NCBI GenBank assembly: GCA_903916755.1
Contig: CAIWXW010000052.1
Span: 1 to 64,000, forward strand
Source of the DNA: an uncultured Opitutaceae bacterium
GTDB taxonomy: Bacteria; Verrucomicrobiota; Verrucomicrobiia; Opitutales; Opitutaceae
Direction of reading: 5' to 3'
Length of the DNA stretch: 64,000 nt
Shown: one piece after another, positions 26,632 through 34,606 of the stretch
Numbering within the stretch: position 1 is the first letter of the stretch
How the letters are laid out: the number at the start of each line of letters is the position of its first letter
Made by a program: the position numbers and the translations under genes
Notes under the pieces: generated by a model
Seen by the model: only the letters and a program-made list of their open reading frames with translations
What the model was told of the DNA's origin: nothing
Databases searched by the model: none

Positions 26632-27591
26632 TCACGACGCCGGGCTGATCGTGGTCGGATTGAGCGTCTGAAGGGTGGCGGTCGCCGTCTGCGAAGCGGT
26701 GGTCGCCGTCGTCGAGGCGACCGTCACCGACCCTGCGCCATTGGTGGAGGCCGTGGAGGCCGCGCTGGCCGCCGCGCTGGCGCCGGTGGCGCTCTGGGTG
26801 CCCGACTGCACGGCGGCTGCGACCGACGCTGAGGGCGCGGAAGTGGCCGCCTGGTTGATGGCGGCGCCCTGATCGGCTGGCGCGGCCGAGACCGCCGCCT
26901 GGGTCACGGCGGCCGACTGTGAAGGTGCCGTGCTCACCGCAGCCTGCACAATGCTATTGGCCTGCGTCGGGGCGGCGCTGACCGCGGCGGAGGTCACGGC
27001 CGTGGCCTGGCCGGGGGCCGCCGTGCTGGCCGCGGCGGTCACGCGGGCGGCGGCGCTGGCGGCGCCCGCGGGGGACGGCGAACTGGCCACCGCCGCGGTA
27101 ATTGCGGCCGAGGTCACGGATGCCGCGGCGGCGCTGGCGGCGGCCGGACTCGTGGCGGCATTGACGACGGTCTGCACGGCGGCGGCGGCGATGGCGGCGG
27201 CCTGGGTCGGGGCGGCGGTGACAGCGGCGGTTGTGACGGCAGCCGCCTGGGTGGGGGCGGCGGTGACGGCGGCGGCAGTGATGGCGGCCGCCTGGGTCGG
27301 GGCGGCATTGACGGCGGCGGTCGTCAGGGTGGCCGCCTGCGCCGGAGAGGCGGTGATCGCCGCCGCCAGGACGGCGGTGGCGGAATCGGGCGAAGAGGTC
27401 ACGGACGCGGAGACAATCGCGCTGGCCTGATCCGGATGCGCGGCAATGGCGGTCGCGATGATCTGGGCCGCGTTGTCAGGGTGCGCGGCCACGTCAGCCG
27501 CGACTGACTGGGAGACATCCTGGGACTGCGCCTGGGCCAACGGAGCCAGGACGAGGGCAAAGGCGGCGGAGAGCGCTAAATGGATTTTCAT
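26632..27591 (-). CDS. Secreted Ala-rich protein of 15-residue repeats
   Basis: This 319-residue protein has a standard signal peptide (MKIHLALSAAFALVLAPLAQA), and the mature part is almost entirely Ala, Thr, Val, Ser, Pro and Gln. From about residue 35 it is built of 15-residue units of the form TAAPTQAAAITAAAV: seven in uninterrupted register (35-139), then degenerate units, then about four more (about 190-250). The tail is Ser/Thr/Ala-rich. Each unit has Pro at position 4 and Gln or Asp near 6, which suggests a short helix with a turn per unit. I recognise no named family. It is first in the leftward arm of the EPS locus, ahead of the barrel, wza and wzc, so a matrix or surface role is plausible but unproven. 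Strand choice rests on the signal peptide; the opposite strand is also open. Confidence 0.7.
   Translation of the reverse strand: MKIHLALSAAFALVLAPLAQAQSQDVSQSVAADVAAHPDNAAQIIATAIAAHPDQASAIVSASVTSSPDSATAVLAAAITASPAQAATLTTAAVNAAPTQAAAITAAAVTAAPTQAAAVTTAAVTAAPTQAAAIAAAAVQTVVNAATSPAAASAAAASVTSAAITAAVASSPSPAGAASAAARVTAAASTAAPGQATAVTSAAVSAAPTQANSIVQAAVSTAPSQSAAVTQAAVSAAPADQGAAINQAATSAPSASVAAAVQSGTQSATGASAAASAASTASTNGAGSVTVASTTATTASQTATATLQTLNPTTISPAS
27200..27334. repeat. Three tandem 45-bp repeats within the Ala-rich gene
   Basis: Copies start at 27200, 27245 and 27290, each opening with GCCTGGGT on the plus strand, and a diverging fourth starts at 27335. They encode the most regular 15-residue units of the Ala-rich secreted protein. 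Differences among copies are mostly silent or Ala/Thr/Val exchanges, which suggests duplication followed by selection for the protein pattern. Such arrays can change copy number between strains. Confidence 0.8.
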
Positions 27592-27739
27592 AGGGCGAAG
27601 GGTCGAACGACGACAGCGAGATTACTAACGAAAATGTACGCCAATGGATGCGACAAGCAGTTATTTATCGTAAGATGTTAATGTAACAGCGTTTCAACGC
27701 AGCATGCTTCCTGCCAGTTAGGTGCCAAAGCATTCTTTA

Positions 27740-27757
27740 GTTCAAATAATCTTGAAC
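27740..27757. promoter_or_regulatory. Perfect palindrome upstream of GbsR-type gene, candidate operator
   Basis: GTTCAA (27740-27745), a six-base AT-rich spacer and TTGAAC (27752-27757) form a perfect inverted repeat, 31 bases before the likely ATG of the MarR/GbsR-like regulator. The divergent region 27592-27788 is much richer in A and T than the coding DNA around it, as expected for promoters of the Ala-rich gene and the regulator/EPS operon. A dimeric winged-helix regulator could bind here and control both directions. No protein-DNA evidence exists. Confidence 0.5.
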
Positions 27758-27788
27758 AAAATGATGCTTGGAAACACAACCGCTTTCC

Positions 27789-28349
27789 ATGGCTCATTCC
27801 GCCTCCACTGACGCCGAGCCAACCGTGGCGGTTGCAATCGACGACCCGGGAATCGAGGGAGGGGCTGATCTCTCCCGTTTCCAGTGCGAGGTCATCGATA
27901 TTTTTGTCCGTGTGGCTGACCTGCTCGGCATCCCGAAGTCGGTGGGTGAAATCTACGGGCTATTGTACGCTTCGGCCCGCCCATTGGCCTTCCAAGACAT
28001 CGTCGAGCGGCTCGGTATGAGCAAGGGTTCTGCCAGCCAAGGACTAAGAATGCTACGGGCGACCGGAGCGGTTCGGCTGGTATATGTGCCGGGAAGGAGG
28101 CGCGACCATTTCCTGCCCGAGACCGAACTGCGCGCTCTGCTCTCCGGGTTTCTAAAGGAGAAAGTCCAGCCGCACTTTGAAAGCGGGGCCCTGCGGATAA
28201 AGTCCCTCCAGGCCCTGGTCCGTTCGTCCTCGCTCGCTGGGAAGGAGGGACCGGAAATGGCCCTCCTGCGGGAGCGGGTGAACAAACTCGGCGCCTGGCA
28301 GAAAAAAGGCGGAGCGATCATCCCCCTGATCGCAAAGTTCTTTGGCTAG
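27789..28349 (+). CDS. GbsR/MarR-family transcriptional regulator
   Basis: This 186-residue DNA-binding protein contains a winged-helix domain of the GbsR type: CEVIDIFVRVADLLGIPKSV, then YGLLYASARPLAFQDIVERLGMSKGSASQGLRMLRATGAV (abridged), where GMSKGSASQGL is the recognition helix. The C-terminal part is helical and may mediate dimerisation. The start is ATG 27789; an in-frame TTG at 27768 is possible but sits next to the palindrome. It is 23 bases upstream of the first EPS gene of the rightward operon and divergent from the Ala-rich gene, so it probably regulates the EPS locus and itself. The inducing signal is unknown. Confidence 0.83.
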   Translation: MAHSASTDAEPTVAVAIDDPGIEGGADLSRFQCEVIDIFVRVADLLGIPKSVGEIYGLLYASARPLAFQDIVERLGMSKGSASQGLRMLRATGAVRLVYVPGRRRDHFLPETELRALLSGFLKEKVQPHFESGALRIKSLQALVRSSSLAGKEGPEMALLRERVNKLGAWQKKGGAIIPLIAKFFG

Positions 28350-28372
28350 GCCACCCGCTATCGCTTTTCCCC

Positions 28373-29653
28373 ATGCCCCTTTCCCAGCGAACGCAAGGCA
28401 TCCCTCCGGTCACGCCGTTCCGCCCCATGCCGGCCTTCGCCGCGGGCGACTTCGCCCTGGGCCTCCTCCTGGGGCTCACCTCCTTGTACGACGTGGAGTA
28501 TGTGGGGCACATCTATCTGGTCGAATTTTTCCTGGCGCCGATAGGGCTGGCCGGCCTGAGCCTGGGCCTGCTGCGCCCCCTGGTGGGGCCGGAGCGCCGG
28601 CGGCTGCTGGGCCTCTTCGCGATCGCCGCCCTGGGCTATGTGGTGAGCGACGTGCTTCGGCACACTGCATCCGCCGACTACCTGAGGGGCTGGGCGCGCC
28701 TCTTCTTCCTGCTGACCGACTCCCTGGGCTTTTTGGTCCTGCTGGCGCGCCGTCGGAGCGCCCTTCCTGCCTACCTGCTGGGCTGCGCCCTCGCCGGCCT
28801 GTTTCTCCTTTTGCGGGAGCATACGAGCCTGCAGGAATGGAAGTTCGGTTGGGCCACCCCGCTGGCGCTGGTGGTAGTATTCTGCGCCTGGTGGTGGGGA
28901 GAGCCGGTGGGCGCGGGCATCCTGGCGATCACCGGCGCCGTGAATGTGTTCATGGATTACAAGAGTCTCGGCGGGGTCTGTTTCCTCGCGGCTTTCCTGG
29001 CGGCCTATGCCCGGTGGGGCCGGAACAGTGTGCGCGCGCTGCGGGCGCTCCTGGCGGTGACCCTCCTGCCGGCAGCGGTGATCGGGGGGACCTTTATCTA
29101 TCACATCGCGTATCGGGACGACCAGAAGGCGGTCCGTTCCCAGGGGGGGGAGGCCGAGCGGCAGGCCGCCCTCATGGCGGCCAGCCGGGCGATCGTGCGG
29201 TCGCCAATTTTCGGTTACGGCTCCTGGGCCAAGGACGCGGACTCGGCGGCTTACTATATCGAGAGGCGCGCCGCGCTGGAGGGCAACCTGGTCCTCGCCA
29301 AGGCTGACAACGTGAACGACTTCGATCGTGATGCCATCCAGTCGCACTCGCAAATCCTACAGGCTTGGACGGAAGGCGGCATCCTGGCGGCCGCATTCTT
29401 CATCTACTACGCCGTGCTCCTGTTCTGGGCGCTCGCGTACGTCGTCCGGCGCCGCCCGTATGACCACGCGGTCTATGTGCACCTTTATGTGCTGCTGCTG
29501 GCTATCTGGGACGCCTTCTTTAGCCCATTTGCCGGGGACCACCGCATGTCAATCGGCTTGGCCGCCGCCTTGACCCTCTGGCTCCTGACGGCTGAACGCA
29601 CCCGGGTTACGACGATGACCTGGAACCCCATGATGGCCGGATCGAGGGCGTAG
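28373..29653 (+). CDS. O-antigen polymerase/ligase-like membrane protein (Wzy-like)
   Basis: This 426-residue protein has about 10-12 hydrophobic segments and one large periplasmic loop (about 240-340) holding HSQILQAWTEGGILAA, the motif typical of Wzy/WaaL-family proteins. Wzy joins lipid-linked repeat units in the periplasm; WaaL attaches chains to a carrier. With Wzx, Wza and Wzc in the locus a polymerase role is favoured, but a second Wzy/WaaL-type protein lies at 42391-43875, and sequence reading alone cannot divide the roles. It follows the regulator gene by 23 bases and precedes a GT4 gene by 36. Confidence 0.77.
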   Translation: MPLSQRTQGIPPVTPFRPMPAFAAGDFALGLLLGLTSLYDVEYVGHIYLVEFFLAPIGLAGLSLGLLRPLVGPERRRLLGLFAIAALGYVVSDVLRHTASADYLRGWARLFFLLTDSLGFLVLLARRRSALPAYLLGCALAGLFLLLREHTSLQEWKFGWATPLALVVVFCAWWWGEPVGAGILAITGAVNVFMDYKSLGGVCFLAAFLAAYARWGRNSVRALRALLAVTLLPAAVIGGTFIYHIAYRDDQKAVRSQGGEAERQAALMAASRAIVRSPIFGYGSWAKDADSAAYYIERRAALEGNLVLAKADNVNDFDRDAIQSHSQILQAWTEGGILAAAFFIYYAVLLFWALAYVVRRRPYDHAVYVHLYVLLLAIWDAFFSPFAGDHRMSIGLAAALTLWLLTAERTRVTTMTWNPMMAGSRA

Positions 29654-29689
29654 CCGCCCGCGTTGCCTGGCTATAAATCACCCGATCCC

Positions 29690-30985
29690 ATGCAATCACT
29701 CCGTGCCGGCGACGTGGTGGTGGCCAATGGCTTTAACCGGTTCCACCTGGCGGCGGCGGCGGCGGCGTTGGAGAAGACAGGGCACCTCCGTTCGTTCCTG
29801 ACGGGCGCCTATCCCTTCCTTTGGCTGAAGCAGCTGTTCGGTTGCGCAGGCATCTCGCATGCCAGACTGCGGAAATTCTACGATCGGGGCGAAGCGATCC
29901 CGGAGGAGAGGATCCATGCCCATTTTTTCGCGGAGACCGTCTATTTTGCGCGTTTTCCGCTACGGCGGTGGCCGCGCTGCCGCGGCTTGGCCGCTTGGCT
30001 GGATCGGGTGTCATTTAGAATTTGCGGATGGCAGTCGGCGGCGTCGCTGCGCCGGACCGCCGGCGAGGCGCGGATCTTCCATTTTCGCTCGGGCTTCGGC
30101 CTGAGCGCGGCGCGGGCCGCGCGGGACCGGGGAATGCTGCTAATATGCGATCACTCGATTGTTCATCCCCGGCTGGCCGACTACCTGGTGGAAAACAGCG
30201 GTTTGCCGCCGCCGGGCGCCTTGCCGGAGGATGTAGCGCCGTTCTGGAGATCGATCCTGGAGGACATCGACGCGGCCGACTTCGTCTTGGTGAATTCGGA
30301 GTTCGTCCGGAACACATTCATCCGGGCGTCCTATCCCGCCGATCGCATCGCCGTCGTCTACTTGGGCGTCGATGAAAGTTTTTTCCAGTCGATTCCGCCC
30401 CGTCCGGCGCCGGCGGGCGCCGGGCCTGGCCCCCTGCGGCTGCTCTTCGCGGGCATGTTTGAATCGCGGAAGGGGGCGGAGCTCCTGCTCGAGGCGATGC
30501 GGACAGACTCGGGCGGACAATGGGAATTCGCGATCGCGGGCACGATTGCCGAGGAATACCGGGCGCGGGTCGATGAGCTGCTCGAGCGCCGGCAGGTGGC
30601 CTGGCATGGCGCGCTCCGCCGGGCGGAGCTGGCGCGGGTGATGGCGGCTGCGGACGTCCTGGTCTTTCCGTCCCTGGCGGAGGGATCGGCCCGAGTCATC
30701 TTTGAGGCGATGGCGTGCGGCTGCGCGATCCTCACGACGCCGAATGCGGGCTCGATCGTGCGCGAGGGTGAAAACGGCTGGCTGGTTCCGCCCGGCGATC
30801 CGGTGGCATTCCGGGCGGCCCTGGCGGAGGTTTGCGCCGGACGCAGCCGCCTGGCGGAAATGGGCGAACGCAACGCCCGCCTGGTGCGCGAGGAATACCG
30901 CGAGGCCGACTACGGGCGCAAGCTGCGCGAAACCTACGCGGGCCTCCTGGCCGCCCGCAGCCTGGCGGACATGCCCGCCCTCTGA
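29690..30985 (+). CDS. Glycosyltransferase, GT4-like
   Basis: This 431-residue cytoplasmic transferase has a divergent N-terminal acceptor domain (GDVVVANGFNRFHLAAA) and a GT4/GT-B donor domain: LLFAGMFESRKGAELLLEAM, then FPSLAEGSARVIFEAMACG with the E-x7-E-like element, then IVREGENGWLVPPGD (quoted in short pieces). It should add one sugar of the EPS repeat unit from an NDP-sugar. The start is ATG 29690; an upstream TTG at 29663 is less likely. The Ala run near residue 20 is coded by six GCG/GCC codons, a possible slippage site. It belongs to the rightward EPS operon before the flippase gene. Confidence 0.87.
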   Translation: MQSLRAGDVVVANGFNRFHLAAAAAALEKTGHLRSFLTGAYPFLWLKQLFGCAGISHARLRKFYDRGEAIPEERIHAHFFAETVYFARFPLRRWPRCRGLAAWLDRVSFRICGWQSAASLRRTAGEARIFHFRSGFGLSAARAARDRGMLLICDHSIVHPRLADYLVENSGLPPPGALPEDVAPFWRSILEDIDAADFVLVNSEFVRNTFIRASYPADRIAVVYLGVDESFFQSIPPRPAPAGAGPGPLRLLFAGMFESRKGAELLLEAMRTDSGGQWEFAIAGTIAEEYRARVDELLERRQVAWHGALRRAELARVMAAADVLVFPSLAEGSARVIFEAMACGCAILTTPNAGSIVREGENGWLVPPGDPVAFRAALAEVCAGRSRLAEMGERNARLVREEYREADYGRKLRETYAGLLAARSLADMPAL

Positions 30986-31025
30986 AACCCGGCGGAACTT
31001 CGCCCGCGCGCCGCCCACCACTGCA

Positions 31026-32402
31026 ATGTCACTGCGACGAAAGCTCGGTCTGAATTTTGGCGCCATTCTCTTTGGACGAACGGCGGGCACGCTGCTCTCG
31101 ATCGGGTCGGTGCCCATCTTCATCTCGTTCTGGGGCCTGGAGCGCTACGGCGGCTGGCTGGTGCTCTCCGCGATACCCATGTGGCTGAACATGTCGGACC
31201 TGGGGTTCGCCTCCGTGGCCGCCAATGAGATGTCCCTGCGGATGGCGCAGGGCGACGTGACCGGGGCCAATCGCAGCCTTCATTCGGCCTGGGCGGCGGT
31301 CCTGTTGGTTATTGGCCTCGGCACGCTGGTGGGCCTGCCAGCCGCGGCCTTCCTGCCCTGGAAGGCCTGGCTCCACCTCACTATGTTCTCGTCGTCCGAG
31401 GTGTCGGGCGCGCTGATCCTTTTGGCGGTCACCACCCTCATCGGGTTTCATTCGACCCTTTTTGTGGGCATTTTTCGGGCCGCGGGCCATGCGGCGGCGG
31501 GATCCTTCTGGAGCGGGGTGAAACCGCTCATGGATCTGGCCGCGTTCGCGGTCGCGCTGAAGCTTCGCGCAGGGATTGTCGGGGTTTCCGCCGCGCTGCT
31601 CATTTCGCAGGTGCTCTACCTGGTTCTCTTCTGGGTGATGGCTCGGCGGGTCACCCGCGCGCTGGCTCTCGGGCTCCGTCACTGCGCTCGCGGCGAACTT
31701 CACTACAGCCTCAGGAAGGGGATCGCGTTCTGCCTGCTTCCGCTGGGCAACGCCCTGCTCCTGCAAGGGTCCCTGCTGGCGGTGAACGCGGCCCTGGGGC
31801 CGGTCGCGGTCGTGACCTTCGGAACCGTCCGGACGCTCACCCGTTCCGCCTTCCAGGCCATGAACATCATCAACCAGACCGTATGGCCCGAGCTCAGTCA
31901 CCTCATGGGCCGGGCGGACTGGGTCCGCGCGCGCAAGCTGCACCGGCTCTCGGTGCAGTTCAGCATCTTCTCGGCCGCGGCGGTGATCGCCGTCCTCATC
32001 GCGGTCGGGCCCTGGCTCTACAGCCGTTGGACGGGACGCCATCTGACGATCGACCGCGGCCTGCTGGCCCTATTCTGTTCCGCCATCCTGACCAACTCTA
32101 TCTGGTACACGAGTTCCGTGGTCCTCATGGCGTCAAATCGGCACGAGGCGCTGGCGTGGCGGTACATTGTCGGCACGGGACTCTGCGTACCGGCCTGCTA
32201 CTTCCTGGCCCGTGCCTTTGGCCTGCCCGGGGCGGCCGTCAGCGCGGTCGTCGTCGATCTGCTGCTCATTCCGTATGTCCTCAAGGCTTCGCTCCGCCTC
32301 ACCCACGATTCCTGGGGCGGTTTCTTCCGCTCATCCGCCGAAGCGGCGTTCCATCCCCGCGCGGCCGCCCTGAAACTCCTCCGAGCCGACCAAAATGCCT
32401 GA
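31026..32402 (+). CDS. Lipid-linked oligosaccharide flippase (Wzx/MATE-like)
   Basis: This 458-residue protein has about 12-14 membrane segments and the pattern of polysaccharide-biosynthesis flippases: an N-terminal FGRTAGTLLSIGSVPIFI, GLERYGGWLVLSA, and later YSLRKGIAFCLLPLGNALL. It would flip undecaprenyl-linked repeat units to the periplasm for the Wzy polymerase. The ATG at 31026 is chosen because it starts the recognisable protein; the frame is open far upstream over the GT4 gene but without sense. It overlaps the next gene by eight bases. It is the only flippase in the locus. Confidence 0.87.
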   Translation: MSLRRKLGLNFGAILFGRTAGTLLSIGSVPIFISFWGLERYGGWLVLSAIPMWLNMSDLGFASVAANEMSLRMAQGDVTGANRSLHSAWAAVLLVIGLGTLVGLPAAAFLPWKAWLHLTMFSSSEVSGALILLAVTTLIGFHSTLFVGIFRAAGHAAAGSFWSGVKPLMDLAAFAVALKLRAGIVGVSAALLISQVLYLVLFWVMARRVTRALALGLRHCARGELHYSLRKGIAFCLLPLGNALLLQGSLLAVNAALGPVAVVTFGTVRTLTRSAFQAMNIINQTVWPELSHLMGRADWVRARKLHRLSVQFSIFSAAAVIAVLIAVGPWLYSRWTGRHLTIDRGLLALFCSAILTNSIWYTSSVVLMASNRHEALAWRYIVGTGLCVPACYFLARAFGLPGAAVSAVVVDLLLIPYVLKASLRLTHDSWGGFFRSSAEAAFHPRAAALKLLRADQNA

Positions 32403-33804
32403 CCACTCCGGCCGCAGTTCGTCCGGGCCTCCCATGGCCGGGAAGCCCGCGCGCAAGCAGACGGGTGCGGTCCCGACGCTTCCCTTGGCGGAGGGCGCGG
32501 GTAGCTGCTTCTTCGGATTCCACGACCTGTGCCCTTTTGACGAGACTGACCGCTGCGGCCTGCTGATCCGAACCCCGTTCCTGGACCGGCCCCCGCAGGC
32601 TGGCGACTCGGCCGAGATCGTGGTCGCGGATGCCGCCGATGGCGGAGTTCAGGTCGTGGGCACGACGACGGCCTGGAATTTTCCGCAAGGCTCGCGCCAG
32701 CAATGGCGGCCGGGTCATCCCGGCCAGTTCGCCTATAATCGCTGGAGCGGCTCCCGCCTCGTGGCCGTGGTTCAGGACCGGGAAAGAAATGGGGAGAGCG
32801 AGGTTCCTGGCGGCATTTACGCCTTCTCGCCCGACGGCCTGGAGATTTACACCCTGGACTTCGCCCGGCTCCATCGCCTGGGCGGATATGGCTATGTCGC
32901 CCCCGCTGCGACCGCCGGAATGGATCCGTGTCCGGATGACGACGGCATTTGGGCGGGCCCCGTCGGGCCGTCCCCGCGCCGGCTCCTGCTTTCGATTCGC
33001 GCGGTGGCGGGGGCGCTCGGGCTGGAAGCCGGCGCCGGCGCGCCCCCGCAATATCTGACCCACGTCGTGCCGTCGCCTTCGGGGCGCCAGCTTTGCTTCC
33101 TGCACCGGTATCTTCTGCCTGACGGGGGAATCAACACGACGGTCGGCGTGTGTGCTCGGGATGGGACCGGCCTTCGCCTGCTGGGATCGGGATTCTATTC
33201 GCATTTTGACTGGGCGGACGAGCAGCGCCTCCTGATCTGGGGGCGGGGGGTGAACCGGCTTCAACCCCTCCGCAACACGCGGTCCCGGGGAATGGGACGA
33301 TTGCTTCGGTGGCTTCGTCCCGGCTATCGGGTGGCAAAGAGGATCTTCGGCGCCCGATGGGTGGTACAGGAGCACTACTATCTGGTGGAGGTCGCCACGG
33401 GAGAAAAAAAGCCGTTCCTGCCCGACCAGCTGCGGGAGGACGGGCACCCTTCCTTCTGGCCGGGTGATCGTCGATGGCTGGTGACGGACTGCTATCCGGA
33501 TCCAGCCGGCTTCCGGAACCTCTTCCTGGTGGATGTCTCGTCCGGGCGCGTCATCGATCTCGGTCGGCTGGGGACGCCCGTGCTCGCCCCGGCCGACGGG
33601 GTGGACGACTATCTGCGCAGGTCCGGGGTGAGCCACGCGGTCGTGGCCCAGTCGGGAGGCTGGAGCTATTTCCGTTCCCGCAGCGGCTATTCCTGCGATT
33701 TCCATCCCCGCTTCAACCGGCGCGGCACGCAGGTCTGCATCGATTCAATGCACTCGGGGCGGCGCCAGGTTTACCTCGTCGACGTCTCGACGCTCGTCCG
33801 ATGA
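32395..33804 (+). CDS. Beta-propeller-like protein of the EPS operon, function unknown
   Basis: This 469-residue protein has no signal peptide and no membrane segment. Repeated blade-like motifs end in short aromatic/acidic strands: FFGFHDLCPFD, THVVPSPSGRQLCFLHRYL, FYSHFDWADEQRLLIWG, HPSFWPGDRRWLVTDCYPD and CDFHPRFNRRGTQVCIDS. These resemble TolB/WD40-type propellers and oligogalacturonate-lyase-like propellers. Similar proteins occur in polysaccharide clusters, but I know of no established role. It could bind or modify a sugar intermediate in the cytoplasm. Its stop overlaps the next gene start (ATGA at 33801), so it is made with the GT2. A second in-frame ATG at 32434 is an alternative start. 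Confidence 0.6.
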   Translation: MPDHSGRSSSGPPMAGKPARKQTGAVPTLPLAEGAGSCFFGFHDLCPFDETDRCGLLIRTPFLDRPPQAGDSAEIVVADAADGGVQVVGTTTAWNFPQGSRQQWRPGHPGQFAYNRWSGSRLVAVVQDRERNGESEVPGGIYAFSPDGLEIYTLDFARLHRLGGYGYVAPAATAGMDPCPDDDGIWAGPVGPSPRRLLLSIRAVAGALGLEAGAGAPPQYLTHVVPSPSGRQLCFLHRYLLPDGGINTTVGVCARDGTGLRLLGSGFYSHFDWADEQRLLIWGRGVNRLQPLRNTRSRGMGRLLRWLRPGYRVAKRIFGARWVVQEHYYLVEVATGEKKPFLPDQLREDGHPSFWPGDRRWLVTDCYPDPAGFRNLFLVDVSSGRVIDLGRLGTPVLAPADGVDDYLRRSGVSHAVVAQSGGWSYFRSRSGYSCDFHPRFNRRGTQVCIDSMHSGRRQVYLVDVSTLVR

Positions 33805-34601
33805 GCCCGAAGGTAACCATCGTCACCCCGTCGTTCAACCAGGCCGGATTCCTGGAGCGCACCCTCCAATCGGTGCTGGGCCAGACTTATCCCCAGATCG
33901 AGTACATCGTGATCGACGGCGGATCCACGGACGGCAGCGTCGAGATCATCCAAAAATACGCCGCCCGCCTAAGCCATTGGGAAAGCGCGCCGGACCAGGG
34001 GCCGGCCTCGGCCATCAACCGCGGATTCGCCCGCGGCACCGGCGCGATCCACGCCTATCTCAATTCGGACGACCTCTACGAGCCGGACGCCGTCGAACGC
34101 GCCGTCGACGCCCTGTCCAAGGGGCCCGGACCGGCCGTCCTTTACGGCGACGTGCGATTCATTGACGCGGGTGGGGCGCCCACCACCTTCCCGGGCAAGC
34201 GCGTCGAGACGTATCGCGCCGCTCCGTTCATGGCGGGGGCGCTGTTTCACGAGGCGATGTTCATCCCGCAGCAGGCGTCGTTTTGGCACCCCGGAGTTTT
34301 TGCGCGGGTTGGTCCAATGAACGAGGAGAACTGGACTTGCTGGGACCACGAGTTCTTCGTCGACGCCGCGCTGGCGGGCGTGCCGTTCGTCCGGGTGCCC
34401 CGCGTGCTCGCGTCCTTCCGCATTCACGCCACCTCCATTTCCAGCGAAAACCGCTGGCAGGACCGGCGGGAGCGCGACCACCTTCGGATCGACCGGAAGA
34501 TTGCGGCGGCGGGCTACGCCAAGGGGCGCGCCAAGGGCCTTGCCTACCGGCAGGCGGTCCGCCTGCTGCGGGCCCTCCGGACCGCGGTCCCGAGCCTCTG
34601 A
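33801..34601 (+). CDS. Glycosyltransferase family 2
   Basis: This 266-residue GT-A-fold transferase opens with KVTIVTPSFNQAGFLERTLQS and has YIVIDGGSTDGS and the metal-binding AYLNSDDLYEPDA, followed by the acceptor-side QQASFWHPGVFARVG and WTCWDHEFFVDAALAG (the usual ED-like site). It adds one residue of the repeat unit on the cytoplasmic face. The start overlaps the stop of the propeller gene (ATGA). The frame is open upstream but meaningless there. It resembles the WcaA/SpsA branch; donor and acceptor are unknown. Confidence 0.92.
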   Translation: MSPKVTIVTPSFNQAGFLERTLQSVLGQTYPQIEYIVIDGGSTDGSVEIIQKYAARLSHWESAPDQGPASAINRGFARGTGAIHAYLNSDDLYEPDAVERAVDALSKGPGPAVLYGDVRFIDAGGAPTTFPGKRVETYRAAPFMAGALFHEAMFIPQQASFWHPGVFARVGPMNEENWTCWDHEFFVDAALAGVPFVRVPRVLASFRIHATSISSENRWQDRRERDHLRIDRKIAAAGYAKGRAKGLAYRQAVRLLRALRTAVPSL

Positions 34602-34606
34602 TCGCC

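Noticed and set aside
27155-27490. Regular short repeats resembling a CRISPR or satellite array
   Set aside because: The 45-bp units have no unique spacers and encode an in-frame 15-residue protein repeat after a signal peptide, so they are coding.
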